Below the pieces are notes generated by a model. The model did not search any database, was not told the DNA's origin, and was given only the letters and a program-made list of their open reading frames with translations. Positions 39,739 to 49,554 of a stretch of 64,000 nt of DNA are shown piece after piece. This stretch comes from Leishmania infantum JPCM5 (lineage: Eukaryota > Euglenozoa > Kinetoplastea > Trypanosomatida > Trypanosomatidae). The stretch lies in NCBI RefSeq assembly GCF_000002875.2, contig NC_009410.2, positions 434,001 to 498,000 on the forward strand, given 5' to 3'. The translations under genes and the position numbers were made by a program. How positions within the stretch are numbered: position 1 is the stretch's first letter; each line of letters begins with the position of its first letter.

Positions 39739-40109
39739 CATACGGTGTCGCTGTTGCTGTAATGTGCGATATGGAGGAAGGCGCGCATCGGACGTTCTCC
39801 CCCTCCTCATCACGTCGCGTGAGAGATCTCGCACGTGCCGCCCGTGTATTCTCTCGCGTTTCTTCTTACCACACATCACCATCCTGACTACCGCCACCAT
39901 CTCCAACAGGAGCTGGATGGGGGAGGAAGCCGCGCCGCCAGCCCGTCATCTGTTTCGAGCTCCTTGCAAAGGTATCGGGCAGGGTGCGTGTCCGTTCGGC
40001 AAGTTTGTGTCTTGTTGCTTTCTTATGTTTTGTTGTTCACAGAACGCCTCCACGGTTGCTATTTGCTTGTTTTCTTTGTTGTTGGTGTTTGTGGGGGAGG
40101 GGAGGAGGG

Positions 40110-40223
40110 CATCATCCTACGCATACGTGCGCACGCGCGTGCACAGGCGCAAGCACGTATGCGCAGAATGATGTCTACGCCTCTGCGGAGAGGGAAACGG
40201 AGGGGAAAGGGATGTAGGCGTAG
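40110..40223. ncRNA. Candidate structured RNA/DNA element: long stem-loop followed by smaller hairpins
   Basis: The arms 40110-40130 and 40153-40173 pair over 21 positions with two mismatches. On the minus-strand transcript both mismatches become G-U wobbles. The loop starts with the palindrome GCACGCGCGTGC (40131-40142). Immediately downstream CTACGCCT (40175-40182) can pair with AGGCGTAG (40216-40223). Competing with that stem, CCTCT/AGAGG (40180-40184 with 40189-40193) forms a hairpin with a GCGG loop. No known RNA family is recognised and transcription as a separate RNA is not shown. Confidence 0.4.
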
Positions 40224-40391
40224 CGCGAAGGTGAAGACGTGCTCGTAACGTGGCAAGAACGAAAAGGAGGAGGGACGAAAATTGTCGCCCTTCCCATCCC
40301 ACACACGCAGACGCATCGCTCTCGCTGTTCTCCATCGACATGCGCTCGTGAGGCCTCTTTTCTGCCAATGCACGTTTCTCTTGAAGACGGT

Positions 40392-40491
40392 NNNNNNNNN
40401 NNNNNNNNNNNNNNNNNNNNNNNNNNNNNNNNNNNNNNNNNNNNNNNNNNNNNNNNNNNNNNNNNNNNNNNNNNNNNNNNNNNNNNNNNNN
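40392..40491. other. Assembly gap (100 N)
   Basis: Exactly 100 unknown bases, a scaffold gap placeholder. It lies between the inverted-repeat block and the SIDER-like element, both of which could have hindered assembly. Confidence 0.98.
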
Positions 40492-40520
40492 CTCCCTATC
40501 CCAGCCACTGCCGAACCACC

Positions 40521-40930
40521 CCCTGGTGGTGACAGGGCCAGGGTGCCTAGGACGTGGGGAGGTCAGTGCGATGCAGTGGCACGGATGCCGGCGGCCAATC
40601 CCTGGACGGCGTGGCGCCGGTGCGACCCGCGACCGTGAGCGTGCTTGCGCCATCCATGCGATGGGCAAGGCGTCAGCGTGATGCCAACGCGTCTCGCTCG
40701 GCCCTCGCACTGCCTGCTGCTGGGGAGGCTGAGTGCCACCCTGCGAGGCGGGTGGGTGGGTAGAGTTTGGGTCAGGGGCCGTGCACAGATGACTGTGTCG
40801 GCGCACTGCTGTGATGCGTGTCTGCGGCTGCGTTGCACCGCGCGCTGGGTGCCTGTGGCAGGCCCGTGGGTTTTAGAGTGGGCCTCGGCTCATGTTGTGT
40901 GGCAGAGAAGGGGCACCTGGAAGAAAGAGC
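40521..40930 (+). mobile_element. SIDER-like degenerate retroposon (SIDER2-type)
   Basis: The segment differs sharply from the CT-rich spacers around it and has no open frame. It starts with CCCTGG and, 11 nt later, CCAGGG (40521-40526 and 40538-40543). This matches the Pr77-type 5' signature of L1Tc/ingi-clade retroposons. It resembles Leishmania SIDER elements as I recall them, including a GGCAGAGAAGGGGCACCTGG stretch leading into an A-rich end (AAGAAAGAGCATAG) near 40921-40934. SIDERs are short non-coding relics, usually in 3' untranslated regions, where SIDER2 can lower mRNA stability. It would lie in the 3' region of the J-domain gene. The exact 3' end is uncertain and no target-site duplication was found. 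Confidence 0.6.
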
Positions 40931-41896
40931 ATAGTATCGCGGTGTCCCCCTCATCACGCCTTTCTCTCCCTCTGCGACCGCACACTCTAGCGCTCACAGA
41001 GAAATGTGGGTAACTCCATTCGCAGCCGCTTGGCTTGTCATGGACGCGAAGTGCCGTGTGCGCGACTCGCGGAGCAGGGCTCCTTTCTTTCCCTCTCCCG
41101 GCGCCCCACATGCTGCACGTACGCAAAGAAAGAACAAATGAAGATGGAGAGCGGGCGCACACATGCGCGGGCCACTAGCGTAGCGTGCGAGATGAGAGAG
41201 ATCAAGTGCACGCATACGTGCAGCAGGGGAGAAGACTGGCACGTGTACTTGTGGGGCCCATGTGTGTATTCGGATGTTGCACGCGCAGCTGCGGCCCCGC
41301 TGCTGCCGTTGCATCTGTCTGTAGCTTCCCTTCCGCCTTCTTCGGTCATTTACAGCCAGGCTTACGCTGCATGCTTCTTTAACCGCGAAAAGGTGGCGCG
41401 CAGCTGGCGCACAATGATTGCAGGCAGTCATCATTGGCTGTTCGGGTTGTACCATCACCATCATCGCTGTCGCCTCCCTCCCACCTTTCCCACCCACCCC
41501 TTCTCCACACTCTGTGTCGCTCTGCCGTCTTCCCCACCACGCGCCGCTCACTCAACGGCTTCCATGGCACCATCTGCATGTGCATGTCGACATCCCGCCC
41601 TCACTACCGCCACCGCACCCAATGAGCGGGGCCTTGCATCTGTAGAAGCGGTTCAATCAGCACTGAGAGTGACTGCTGTACATTGCATCAGTTGAGCTGC
41701 ACCCCCCCCACACACACCTCCCCATCATCAGCACTATAATTTGCTCCTCCCTCATCCTCCGGGCTCGACTCGCCTCAGCGCTTGTCTCCGTCTTGTTTTC
41801 CCGCTCTGTTTTTGCACACAGGCACCCCGCACACACTCCTGCAAGAGCGTGCGCGCACACGGGGTGTGCACCTCTACACACATACGCGTACACTAG

Positions 41897-41914
41897 ATAT
41901 ATATATATATATAT
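41897..41914. repeat. (AT)n microsatellite
   Basis: Nine AT units lie within CT-rich spacer, about 375 nt before the MORN-protein ATG. Confidence 0.85.
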
Positions 41915-42129
41915 GTAGTCATCCTTCCCTCTGTCCTCCCCCTCTCCTCTCTCATCGCTGCTTCTTTTTCGCCCCTTTCTGTTCTTCATCGGCTGGGGCG
42001 TCTCGCACACGCTCGCTCCCGCTCCCCGGCCCCTGTGCCGAGTGGCTCACCCCGACTCGATTTGCTCTCTTTGTGTCATTTAGTGTCTGTGTCTGTGGCC
42101 GCTTTTTAGCCCTGCTGCTGCTGCTGCGC

Positions 42130-42179
42130 TTCTATGTGCGCTTTTTCTGTCTTGTTCTATTTTTTTTTATCATTGTCAG
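42130..42179 (+). promoter_or_regulatory. Predicted polypyrimidine tract and trans-splice acceptor
   Basis: A strong T-rich tract with a T9 run is followed by CATTGTCAG (AG 42178-42179), 109 nt before the ATG at 42289. This is one of the clearest acceptors in the window. Confidence 0.65.
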
Positions 42180-42288
42180 TATTTCCTCCGCCGCTTTATC
42201 AAAATAAAGCAATCTTTTTCGATTTTGTGCCCCGCCCACCCTGCCACTACCTCCTCCGATCGCCATCTTCTTCTTGCGTTTGAGTGTG

Positions 42289-45200
42289 ATGGCGCATGCG
42301 GCAGGCGGGAATAATACCGCGGATGCAGCACCGCAGTACTACGACCCCAACGCCCCGCTCACCCGCCCTGTCACGACCTTTCAGGTTGAAACTTTTGTTC
42401 CACGTGAAGGGATGACGCCGTCGCTCGTGCTCGCGGATGGCAGTCACTACTTTGGTCCCGTCGTGGAGGACAGCAGGTGTCGCATCCCGTGCGGCTGTGG
42501 CATCATACTATTCCAGTATGATGGAGCGGTGAAACCCAACTTGACCGTTGCCGAAGCGGCAGCCGCTGCTAGTGACAGCGGCGGGGGTGGCGGACTCGCT
42601 TCCTTCTTCTTTGGCCGAGGTATGCCGCAAGGCGGCGGCGCGAGTCAGGCGGCGGCAACCCTCACGGCTCTGTGCAAGCGCTATCGGCAAGGAGACCGGT
42701 ACGGCGGTGACTGGGTCAACGGCACGTTCCACGGTAACGGTGTGCTGGTAACGAGCAGCTTCACCTACCACGGCACCTGGATAGAGGGTGAGATGCAGGG
42801 AAAGGGCACCATCTCTTACACGCGCAAATACGTCGACTACCGGCCCCGCAACACAAACGGCAGCGACAGCGGGGTTGGGGAAGGGGTGAGCAACCTGCTG
42901 CTGAAGGGGCTCTCGTACGTTTCACCCTTCGAGCTCGTCGGGACCGCTGCGGCGCCGAAGGAATACATTGGTGACTTCGACGCCAAGCACTACCGCCACG
43001 GCATGGGGCTGATGCGGTACTACAACGGCGACGTCTACGAGGGGGAGTGGCGCGACAACTGCCGTCATGGCCGTGGAAAACTACGCAAGATAGACGGTGA
43101 GGTGTACGACGGTGACTGGGCCTTTGACCAGCGCCACGGCAACGGCAAGATCATGTACCCGAACGGGTCTCTCTTCAAGGGCTCCATGGAGTACGATCAG
43201 CGCAACGGCGAGGGCATCATGCGCTTCGCCAACGGTGACGAGTTCTTTGGCACCTTCAAGAAGGATCGCATCGACGGGCACGGCACGATGCGCTACCGCA
43301 ATGGAGACGTCTACGAAGGCTCCTGGCGCGACCAGCTGCGCCACGGACAAGGCAAGTATACCTTGAAGCGCACAGGGGCGACGATGCACGGCGAGTTCCA
43401 GAGCGGGCTCATCCACGGAGAAGGTACCGTGATCGTGCCGGGTGTATCGACCTTTGTTGGCATGTTTGTGCGCGGCGAGCGCACCATCGGCACCATGCAC
43501 TGGCATCAGCAGTCGTCACAGCAGCTGCAAGCAGAGCTCGTCAACGATGATGCCACCACAGCCGCGGCAGCAACTGCTGCGGCGACATTGGAGAGCCCGG
43601 AGTCGTCCCTTCTGGACACAACGCTGTTCCCAGGTCCCGCCACGCCTCCTCCTCCTGGCACCAGCAGCCCCAGCGTCACCGCAACGATCGGTACCGCCAT
43701 CGTGGCCGGCAAAGCAAGCACCACGAACTACCTCTGCTACCAGGGGCAGTGGCACGGCGAGCACATGCACGGCAGAGGACTCCTCTGGTACACGAACGGC
43801 GACTTTTACGCTGGTGACTTTCACAAGAGCCGCCGTCACGGCGCCGGCAACATGCGCTACGCCGCGGAGCAGGCTGAGTTCAGCGGGCAGTACGTCCACG
43901 GTATACGGCATGGGCTGGGGCTGCTGCAGCGCGCCAACAAAACCATCCAGGCTGGGCGGTGGCAGCAAAACATCTTCGTGGAGGGGTACGAGGGGGAGTG
44001 GGACGGGTCTGTCTTTCACGGTATTGGACGGCTAACGATGCCGGTGGACATCTTCCTCGCCATGCGCTCAAGCAGCTCCACCCTGAAACCGTCGGAGCTG
44101 AGCGCGATGTGGAATGGCAGGTCTAGCACCCTCTCGACGAACGCGTCGTTCATCGCTGGACATGAAGAAGGCCGCCGTGCAGCCGGCGACGGGGCGCCAC
44201 AGGGGGCAGCAACCGACACATCCTTGTGCGGTGCCACGGCGAATCGCGCTGACTTGTCCCCTCTCTTCATCGATTTCTTTGGCCTATTCCGTAACGGTCT
44301 ACGGGATGGGCTGGGCGTGCTCAAGCTGCCTGCCCTGAACGGCCTCGTCGGTGGCTCCCTGAACCTTGCAGAAGAGCGGAAGTCAGGCGGCGGTGGCGGC
44401 CAATGCGATAGCGGCGGCGGTGGTACTACCACCCACGGCGCTGGAGGGGTGAAGGCGGAGAGAGGTCGGAGGGGCAGCGGTGGTGTTGGCGACGGCAATG
44501 CCGCCGCCGGTGCGTCCCGCAGTCGATACAACACCGTCAGCCTTGCCTCGATGCCGTCCATGCTCATCAAGGGGCGCTGGGTCCGTGATGTGCTGCACTG
44601 CGACAAAGGTGTATGGGCCTTCCCAAATGGCGTCGTCTATATTGGGCGCTTTCGCAACGGCGCCCGCGACGCTACGCGCGCGTGCGTGTGGTGGCCGGAT
44701 GGGTCGGTGCTGGAGAGCGGGTGGTGTGGCGATGCGCCGAGCGGGGCAGGCATCTGGTATCAGCGTAACCGCATCACCCCGGTGTATCAAACGATTTCGC
44801 CGAGCGTGCTGCGTCGCTCGCAGTCGCTGAGGTTGCCAGAGAAGGGCTCACCGTCGAGGAGCATCGGTCATGCCACCGATGGCGGTCAGGGCACCAGTGA
44901 CGCGGCTGATGCGGACGGCAACAGCACGAGCGTCGCTCTGGCGCGTGATCCTTTTGGCATGTCGTACCTCCTAAGGCTCATCGGGTCTGGTCTTATCGGC
45001 CACGGCACCAGCAGCGTTGGTGACGGCGGCGGCGGCGACACGCACGATGAAAGCGACAACGACCAGCCGCGACGGGTGCTCGTTGACTTTGGCAATCACT
45101 TCACGTTCTCCTGCTCCTGGTGCCCATACACGATGGATTTGAGTACTTACGCGGCAGTGGTGCTGCCCCAGATTGGGAGTCAGACGTCCCCGCTGCCAGG

Positions 45201-48200
45201 TGGCACGCCGTGGCCGCAGCTGTACCACTCCCCAAGCATGTCGGCTGCCGTGGGCGCGCCGCGACCGTGGGCGGCAGAGACTGCGAAAGGCGGGAGAGGC
45301 GCGCCACAAAGCACAGCAGCCGCATCGCCCACCACTGCCGTTGGCAGTAGCGGCGCTGGGCTGCAAGCCTCCGTACCGTGGCCCGTCCCTACGGCGAAAA
45401 AGATGTCCAGCTGCGCCAACTCGCTTCATCTATCGGAAGCACCGTCCAGCGTGGTGATAGGCCGCGCCAGCGGCGCCGGGGTTGTTTACTTCGACTCCGG
45501 TGTCGTGCTTGCCGGGGAGTGGCTCGGCAACGTCCCTCGGCTGGCCACACCGTACCGCCCGTGGTCCGCCTTCGATCACTTCATCACGTGGCAGACGGCT
45601 CGGGCAGCATCGCGCAACTGTGTCAGCACGGTGCCGCGCCCCATTGCTCCGCGGCTGCAATCGTGCTACACCTCTGTCTTGGTGGCTGCCCCGGAGGACG
45701 TGAGTGGTGAACCGCGGCGCGTTGCTGGTGGGCGGCTGACTGTGGCGTCGTCGCCGCTAGCGGTTAGCCGCATGGGCGACGCTGCAGAGCATGCGCCGGC
45801 ATCCTTTACCCCACCGTCGCCGCCGCCCTCCCCCGATGCGCGCTGCATGTTGTGTGGGAAAGACTACAGCTTCTTCCGCAAGCGCGCGCACTGCACCCTG
45901 TGCCTGCGCTCGGCATGCTCTTCCTGCCTGGGGCACATGGACACAGAGGGGCCGGCGCAGCAGGAGGACGTGAAAGCACTACTACGTCACGCCTACCTGA
46001 CGGCGGAGCAGACGGTGCAGCTCTCGACCGCTGCAGCTGCGAAGACTACCCTCACAAGCGCCAGCGGTAGCGCTGCCCGGCCTATCACCTTCCCAAGCTT
46101 CTCTGCAGAGCAGGTCGATCACGCGTTCGACAAGAAGAGCATCTCGACGGTTCCCGTCTGTGCAGACTGCGTGCGCGCGGTTCTGTGGAAGCTGCGGTAC
46201 ACACAGCTATGGATACCGATGTCGATGTTCGCCTCCGTCGTCGAGGGTGACAAGCACCACCGTGAGGCGCGGCGCAACAGCGGCGTCGAGGCTGCCCATC
46301 ACGATGCTCGCGATGGCGCGAACAAAAACGCCGTCGCCGGTGGTGACGTCGACGACGGGGCCGGGGAACCGGCCAACCCGCTGTCCACGGTCGCGCACAG
46401 TCAGGAGTCCTCTCGGCAGGTCTCGGCCGTTGGGCAGTCCCTGCCCCTCTCTCCCGAGCGTTCCGCTGTTCCAGCCACAGCCTTCGATGAGGTGGAGCAT
46501 CGCCAACACGATGGAAGGTTGCCGACTGGCAACAGCGCACTGTGCAGCGCGGCCACCGCAGACTCCTCCGAAGCCTCAGCTGTCGATGAAGCATCGCACG
46601 ACCTGCTGGCCCCCACCCAAGCATGTGCGGCAGCTACTGAAGACAAGCCATCTACTCCCCCTGCCGCGTCACCCTCAAGCGCCAACGACAGTGCGGTGGC
46701 TGGTACATCACCTGCGTCGGCTCTCCCGCCCGCGTCGGCCTCCAGCCAGACGCCAAACCTCTCCGGCCACCCAGAGACGGTGCGGCACAGCTGCAGCAAG
46801 ATCTTGCCGCCGACGCAGTACATTATCTACAGTGGCTACACATCACACACCATTCCACACGTCTACGGCGAGCTCTGGTGGGGGCGTCAGTACTACTACC
46901 GCGGCGGCTTCTGCGCCGGGGAGCGGCACGGGTTCGGTACGCAGTACATGCCCAACGGCGAGTGGTACGAGGGCGGCTTTGAGCGAGACGCATGGCATGG
47001 CGAGGGCGTCTACTACCTGGACGACGGTTCCGTGCTGCTCGGTGAGTTCCGAAAGGGCAAGCTGCACGCGGTGCACTACCGCGGTGAGGTGGAGGAGAGT
47101 GACACATGTGGCGTCCGGCCGCACGGCCGCGGTATCGGCTACAGCCCAGACGGCTCCGTCTATAATGGCGAGTGGGTGCATGGCCAGCGTCACGGCACTG
47201 GAATGCTGCACCTGGCCGATGGCAGCTCCGTGTACAGCGGCACATTTGTGTCGGATGCGATGGAAGGGATGGGCAAGCTCGTGACGACCAGTGGGGCCTA
47301 CTACGGCGACTTTAGTCAGAACAAGCAGAATGGCAAAGGGCTGCTCTTCACTGCCGACTGCGTGGTGGAAGGGTCATGGGTGCAGGGCACCTCATCCGGA
47401 TTCACGCGCATCTACGAGCGTGTCACCGGGGAGGTGTACGAGACGACCTACAGCGACGGCAACGAGCGGGACGACTGCTTCACTGCTCCAGTGATGATAG
47501 ACGACGACGCCGCTGCCGAGTGCGGGCAGTGCGGCACGGCCTTCTCCTTTTTCCTTCGCCGGCATCACTGCCGCCTTTGCGGGGATGTCTTCTGCGATGC
47601 CTGCACGCAGCACCGCGCGTCGCTGCCTTCGACTGTCACAGGAGACGGTGTCCCAAGTGCGAAGAGCGACCCCGCCAGCTCCAGCGCGTCCGGGGTGAAT
47701 GGGCAGCAGCTGCGGGTATGCGATGCGTGTTTCTTCCGTCTCTCCCAGCGCCGCATGATCGCTCTGCGCCGCTACGCCGACGGCAGTGTGTACGCCGGCT
47801 GCTGGAGCCAGGGGCGCTGGGTATCGCGTGGGCTCTACTGCCGGCCAGACGGCGTGTTCGTGGTGATGGACACCTACGGGCACGCCCTCCTGCCACTGGC
47901 AGCCATTGCGAAAGAGCCGCTCAAGGGTGGCGCAAGCGCAGACATGAAAGAGCCGGAGAAGCCAAGCGCGGCGCAGCCTGCTTGCGGCCTCGGCGTTGTT
48001 CGCCGCCCGTCGCGCGCCACCGGTCTGCCTGTCTCGTCATCCGTCCTTCAGGATGCTGCGCCGGCGAAGGAGCTTCTCGACGGTGTCTCGGAGAGCTCGT
48101 CGCGTAAGGACCTCGACGCGTTCCTGCTCTGGTGGGCGACGACGCGCAGCCGCTGTGGCCTGCACGTTCCGCTGGACGTCCCGCTCGTGATCCAATATCA

Positions 48201-49554
48201 GCGCATGCCGGCGCAGATGCTGCGCAGCAAGGAGGCCACGGTGAAGGCTGGCTCGGATGCAGCGGCGTATTTGGCGGCGCCGGCACGCTGCACCCTTGAG
48301 ACACCCCACACTCCCTCTCTCAGGCCTATCCGGCTGTTCATCACACTGGCCGACTCGCGGCGTGAGATGCGGGCCATGGTGGAGGGAGAGATGGTGCGGA
48401 CCTCTGCCAGCGCAACGCCGGCAGAAACAGCCGCTGCACCTGCGCCAGAGTCGCGCCTGTCGATCGAAGAGAAGCGCACCATGGACAGCGACGTAGAGGC
48501 GGCAGCGTTGCGAGCGTCGAGGTTCATGCCAGTTGCGATACCTCGCGCTCCAGTGGTACCCATCACCGCCGCTACGATACCCGTCACGAGCGCGGCGGAG
48601 CTGCCAGAGGCGACTACAACGGCTCACCCCGGCAGCCTCCACCCTGCACACCAGGCGACGGGAGCAGATCCTCCGCATGCGTTCGGTTTCTCCGCCTGGG
48701 CGACGCGCCCGCCACCGTCGATCGACCCCGAGGACATCAGCGATGAGTCGCTCGTAGAGATGATGCAGGCGGAGCGGCTTTCCTGGTCAGCGGCTGCGCC
48801 AGCGGCCAAGGCCTCCGCTGCGTCAACCATTCCACCTCTCATGCCACCTACACCGGCCCCTCCCACACCCGGATTGAACACCACGGTGCCCTGGGATCTG
48901 TGGACGACGCGCGACGTGCCCCGTTACGCCCCGCCGCCGCCGGCGACGGAAGCAGCAGAGGCCACACCAGCTGCCCAAACGCTGAAGGAGAAAGCCTCAG
49001 GTGGTGGCGAGGCCGACGCGGCGCCTCTGCCTGCCCTGCGCAGTGAAGCGGACATGTACTTTGCGTGTCCGTTCTGGGGCCCGACCGTTCCAGACGCGCA
49101 GGTGCTGCTAGAGCAGGGCAAGATGACGCAGGCCACGAAACTGATGTGCCGTCTGCAGCAACAGCACGGCCAAGCCGTGAATCCGCAGCAGCAGGAGAAG
49201 CAAAGGAGCGATAGCGGCAGCAGTGACGGCGACGGCAACGGCAGCGGCGAGGGGATCGGGGGCAGAGGCGCTACTGCAAGTGGTGGAGGAAAGACTCGAC
49301 GAGGCAGTGCAGCAGACGACCCGCTGAGTATGCTGCAGAGCATGCAGGGTGGTGTCCCCAATGCCAGCGTCTCCTCCTGGGAGCCGGGTCACCTATTCTC
49401 CTCAGAGCAGCGAGCGCAGTGCGGCGACGGGTGGGCACCAACGCCGTTGCGCGGCCCATATGTCTTCGACATCTCTGCCCACGAAAAGCACAGAAGCGCG
49501 GATGGGCAGCGTTGGTACGCAAAGGTAACGCAGCGAGAGGTGCTGAAGTTTTAG
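42289..49554 (+). CDS. Giant MORN-repeat protein with two FYVE-like zinc fingers
   Basis: ATG 42289 gives 2,421 residues. MORN repeats (YxGxWxxGxxHGxGxxxxxxG) occur in blocks: about 136-180, 226-403 (the most regular, for example NGDVYEGEWRDNCRHGRGK), 481-585, 758-828 and 1516-1704. Finger 1 has eight cysteines (1186, 1189, 1202, 1205, 1210, 1213, 1291, 1294), with 77 residues inserted before the last pair and no RRHHCR. Finger 2 has cysteines 1745, 1748, 1761, 1764, 1769, 1772, 1811 and 1814, and the basic PI3P-binding motif RRHHCR at 1757-1762. It lacks the usual WxxD start. The C-terminal 700 residues are Ala/Pro/Ser-rich. MORN arrays in trypanosomatids form elongated cytoskeletal scaffolds, for example at the flagellar pocket collar and hook region, and FYVE fingers bind PI3P membranes. 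A membrane-cytoskeleton linker is a reasonable inference. Confidence 0.9.
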   Translation: MAHAAGGNNTADAAPQYYDPNAPLTRPVTTFQVETFVPREGMTPSLVLADGSHYFGPVVEDSRCRIPCGCGIILFQYDGAVKPNLTVAEAAAAASDSGGGGGLASFFFGRGMPQGGGASQAAATLTALCKRYRQGDRYGGDWVNGTFHGNGVLVTSSFTYHGTWIEGEMQGKGTISYTRKYVDYRPRNTNGSDSGVGEGVSNLLLKGLSYVSPFELVGTAAAPKEYIGDFDAKHYRHGMGLMRYYNGDVYEGEWRDNCRHGRGKLRKIDGEVYDGDWAFDQRHGNGKIMYPNGSLFKGSMEYDQRNGEGIMRFANGDEFFGTFKKDRIDGHGTMRYRNGDVYEGSWRDQLRHGQGKYTLKRTGATMHGEFQSGLIHGEGTVIVPGVSTFVGMFVRGERTIGTMHWHQQSSQQLQAELVNDDATTAAAATAAATLESPESSLLDTTLFPGPATPPPPGTSSPSVTATIGTAIVAGKASTTNYLCYQGQWHGEHMHGRGLLWYTNGDFYAGDFHKSRRHGAGNMRYAAEQAEFSGQYVHGIRHGLGLLQRANKTIQAGRWQQNIFVEGYEGEWDGSVFHGIGRLTMPVDIFLAMRSSSSTLKPSELSAMWNGRSSTLSTNASFIAGHEEGRRAAGDGAPQGAATDTSLCGATANRADLSPLFIDFFGLFRNGLRDGLGVLKLPALNGLVGGSLNLAEERKSGGGGGQCDSGGGGTTTHGAGGVKAERGRRGSGGVGDGNAAAGASRSRYNTVSLASMPSMLIKGRWVRDVLHCDKGVWAFPNGVVYIGRFRNGARDATRACVWWPDGSVLESGWCGDAPSGAGIWYQRNRITPVYQTISPSVLRRSQSLRLPEKGSPSRSIGHATDGGQGTSDAADADGNSTSVALARDPFGMSYLLRLIGSGLIGHGTSSVGDGGGGDTHDESDNDQPRRVLVDFGNHFTFSCSWCPYTMDLSTYAAVVLPQIGSQTSPLPGGTPWPQLYHSPSMSAAVGAPRPWAAETAKGGRGAPQSTAAASPTTAVGSSGAGLQASVPWPVPTAKKMSSCANSLHLSEAPSSVVIGRASGAGVVYFDSGVVLAGEWLGNVPRLATPYRPWSAFDHFITWQTARAASRNCVSTVPRPIAPRLQSCYTSVLVAAPEDVSGEPRRVAGGRLTVASSPLAVSRMGDAAEHAPASFTPPSPPPSPDARCMLCGKDYSFFRKRAHCTLCLRSACSSCLGHMDTEGPAQQEDVKALLRHAYLTAEQTVQLSTAAAAKTTLTSASGSAARPITFPSFSAEQVDHAFDKKSISTVPVCADCVRAVLWKLRYTQLWIPMSMFASVVEGDKHHREARRNSGVEAAHHDARDGANKNAVAGGDVDDGAGEPANPLSTVAHSQESSRQVSAVGQSLPLSPERSAVPATAFDEVEHRQHDGRLPTGNSALCSAATADSSEASAVDEASHDLLAPTQACAAATEDKPSTPPAASPSSANDSAVAGTSPASALPPASASSQTPNLSGHPETVRHSCSKILPPTQYIIYSGYTSHTIPHVYGELWWGRQYYYRGGFCAGERHGFGTQYMPNGEWYEGGFERDAWHGEGVYYLDDGSVLLGEFRKGKLHAVHYRGEVEESDTCGVRPHGRGIGYSPDGSVYNGEWVHGQRHGTGMLHLADGSSVYSGTFVSDAMEGMGKLVTTSGAYYGDFSQNKQNGKGLLFTADCVVEGSWVQGTSSGFTRIYERVTGEVYETTYSDGNERDDCFTAPVMIDDDAAAECGQCGTAFSFFLRRHHCRLCGDVFCDACTQHRASLPSTVTGDGVPSAKSDPASSSASGVNGQQLRVCDACFFRLSQRRMIALRRYADGSVYAGCWSQGRWVSRGLYCRPDGVFVVMDTYGHALLPLAAIAKEPLKGGASADMKEPEKPSAAQPACGLGVVRRPSRATGLPVSSSVLQDAAPAKELLDGVSESSSRKDLDAFLLWWATTRSRCGLHVPLDVPLVIQYQRMPAQMLRSKEATVKAGSDAAAYLAAPARCTLETPHTPSLRPIRLFITLADSRREMRAMVEGEMVRTSASATPAETAAAPAPESRLSIEEKRTMDSDVEAAALRASRFMPVAIPRAPVVPITAATIPVTSAAELPEATTTAHPGSLHPAHQATGADPPHAFGFSAWATRPPPSIDPEDISDESLVEMMQAERLSWSAAAPAAKASAASTIPPLMPPTPAPPTPGLNTTVPWDLWTTRDVPRYAPPPPATEAAEATPAAQTLKEKASGGGEADAAPLPALRSEADMYFACPFWGPTVPDAQVLLEQGKMTQATKLMCRLQQQHGQAVNPQQQEKQRSDSGSSDGDGNGSGEGIGGRGATASGGGKTRRGSAADDPLSMLQSMQGGVPNASVSSWEPGHLFSSEQRAQCGDGWAPTPLRGPYVFDISAHEKHRSADGQRWYAKVTQREVLKF

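Larger units (their letters stand above)
39739..42288 (+). other. Intergenic region with structured segment, gap and SIDER-like element
   Basis: This 2,550-nt stretch has no convincing gene. In order it holds a structured inverted-repeat block (40110-40223), a 100-N gap, a SIDER-like remnant (40521 to about 40930), an (AT)n tract at 41897-41914 and the splice signal of the MORN gene (42178-42179). Confidence 0.7.
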
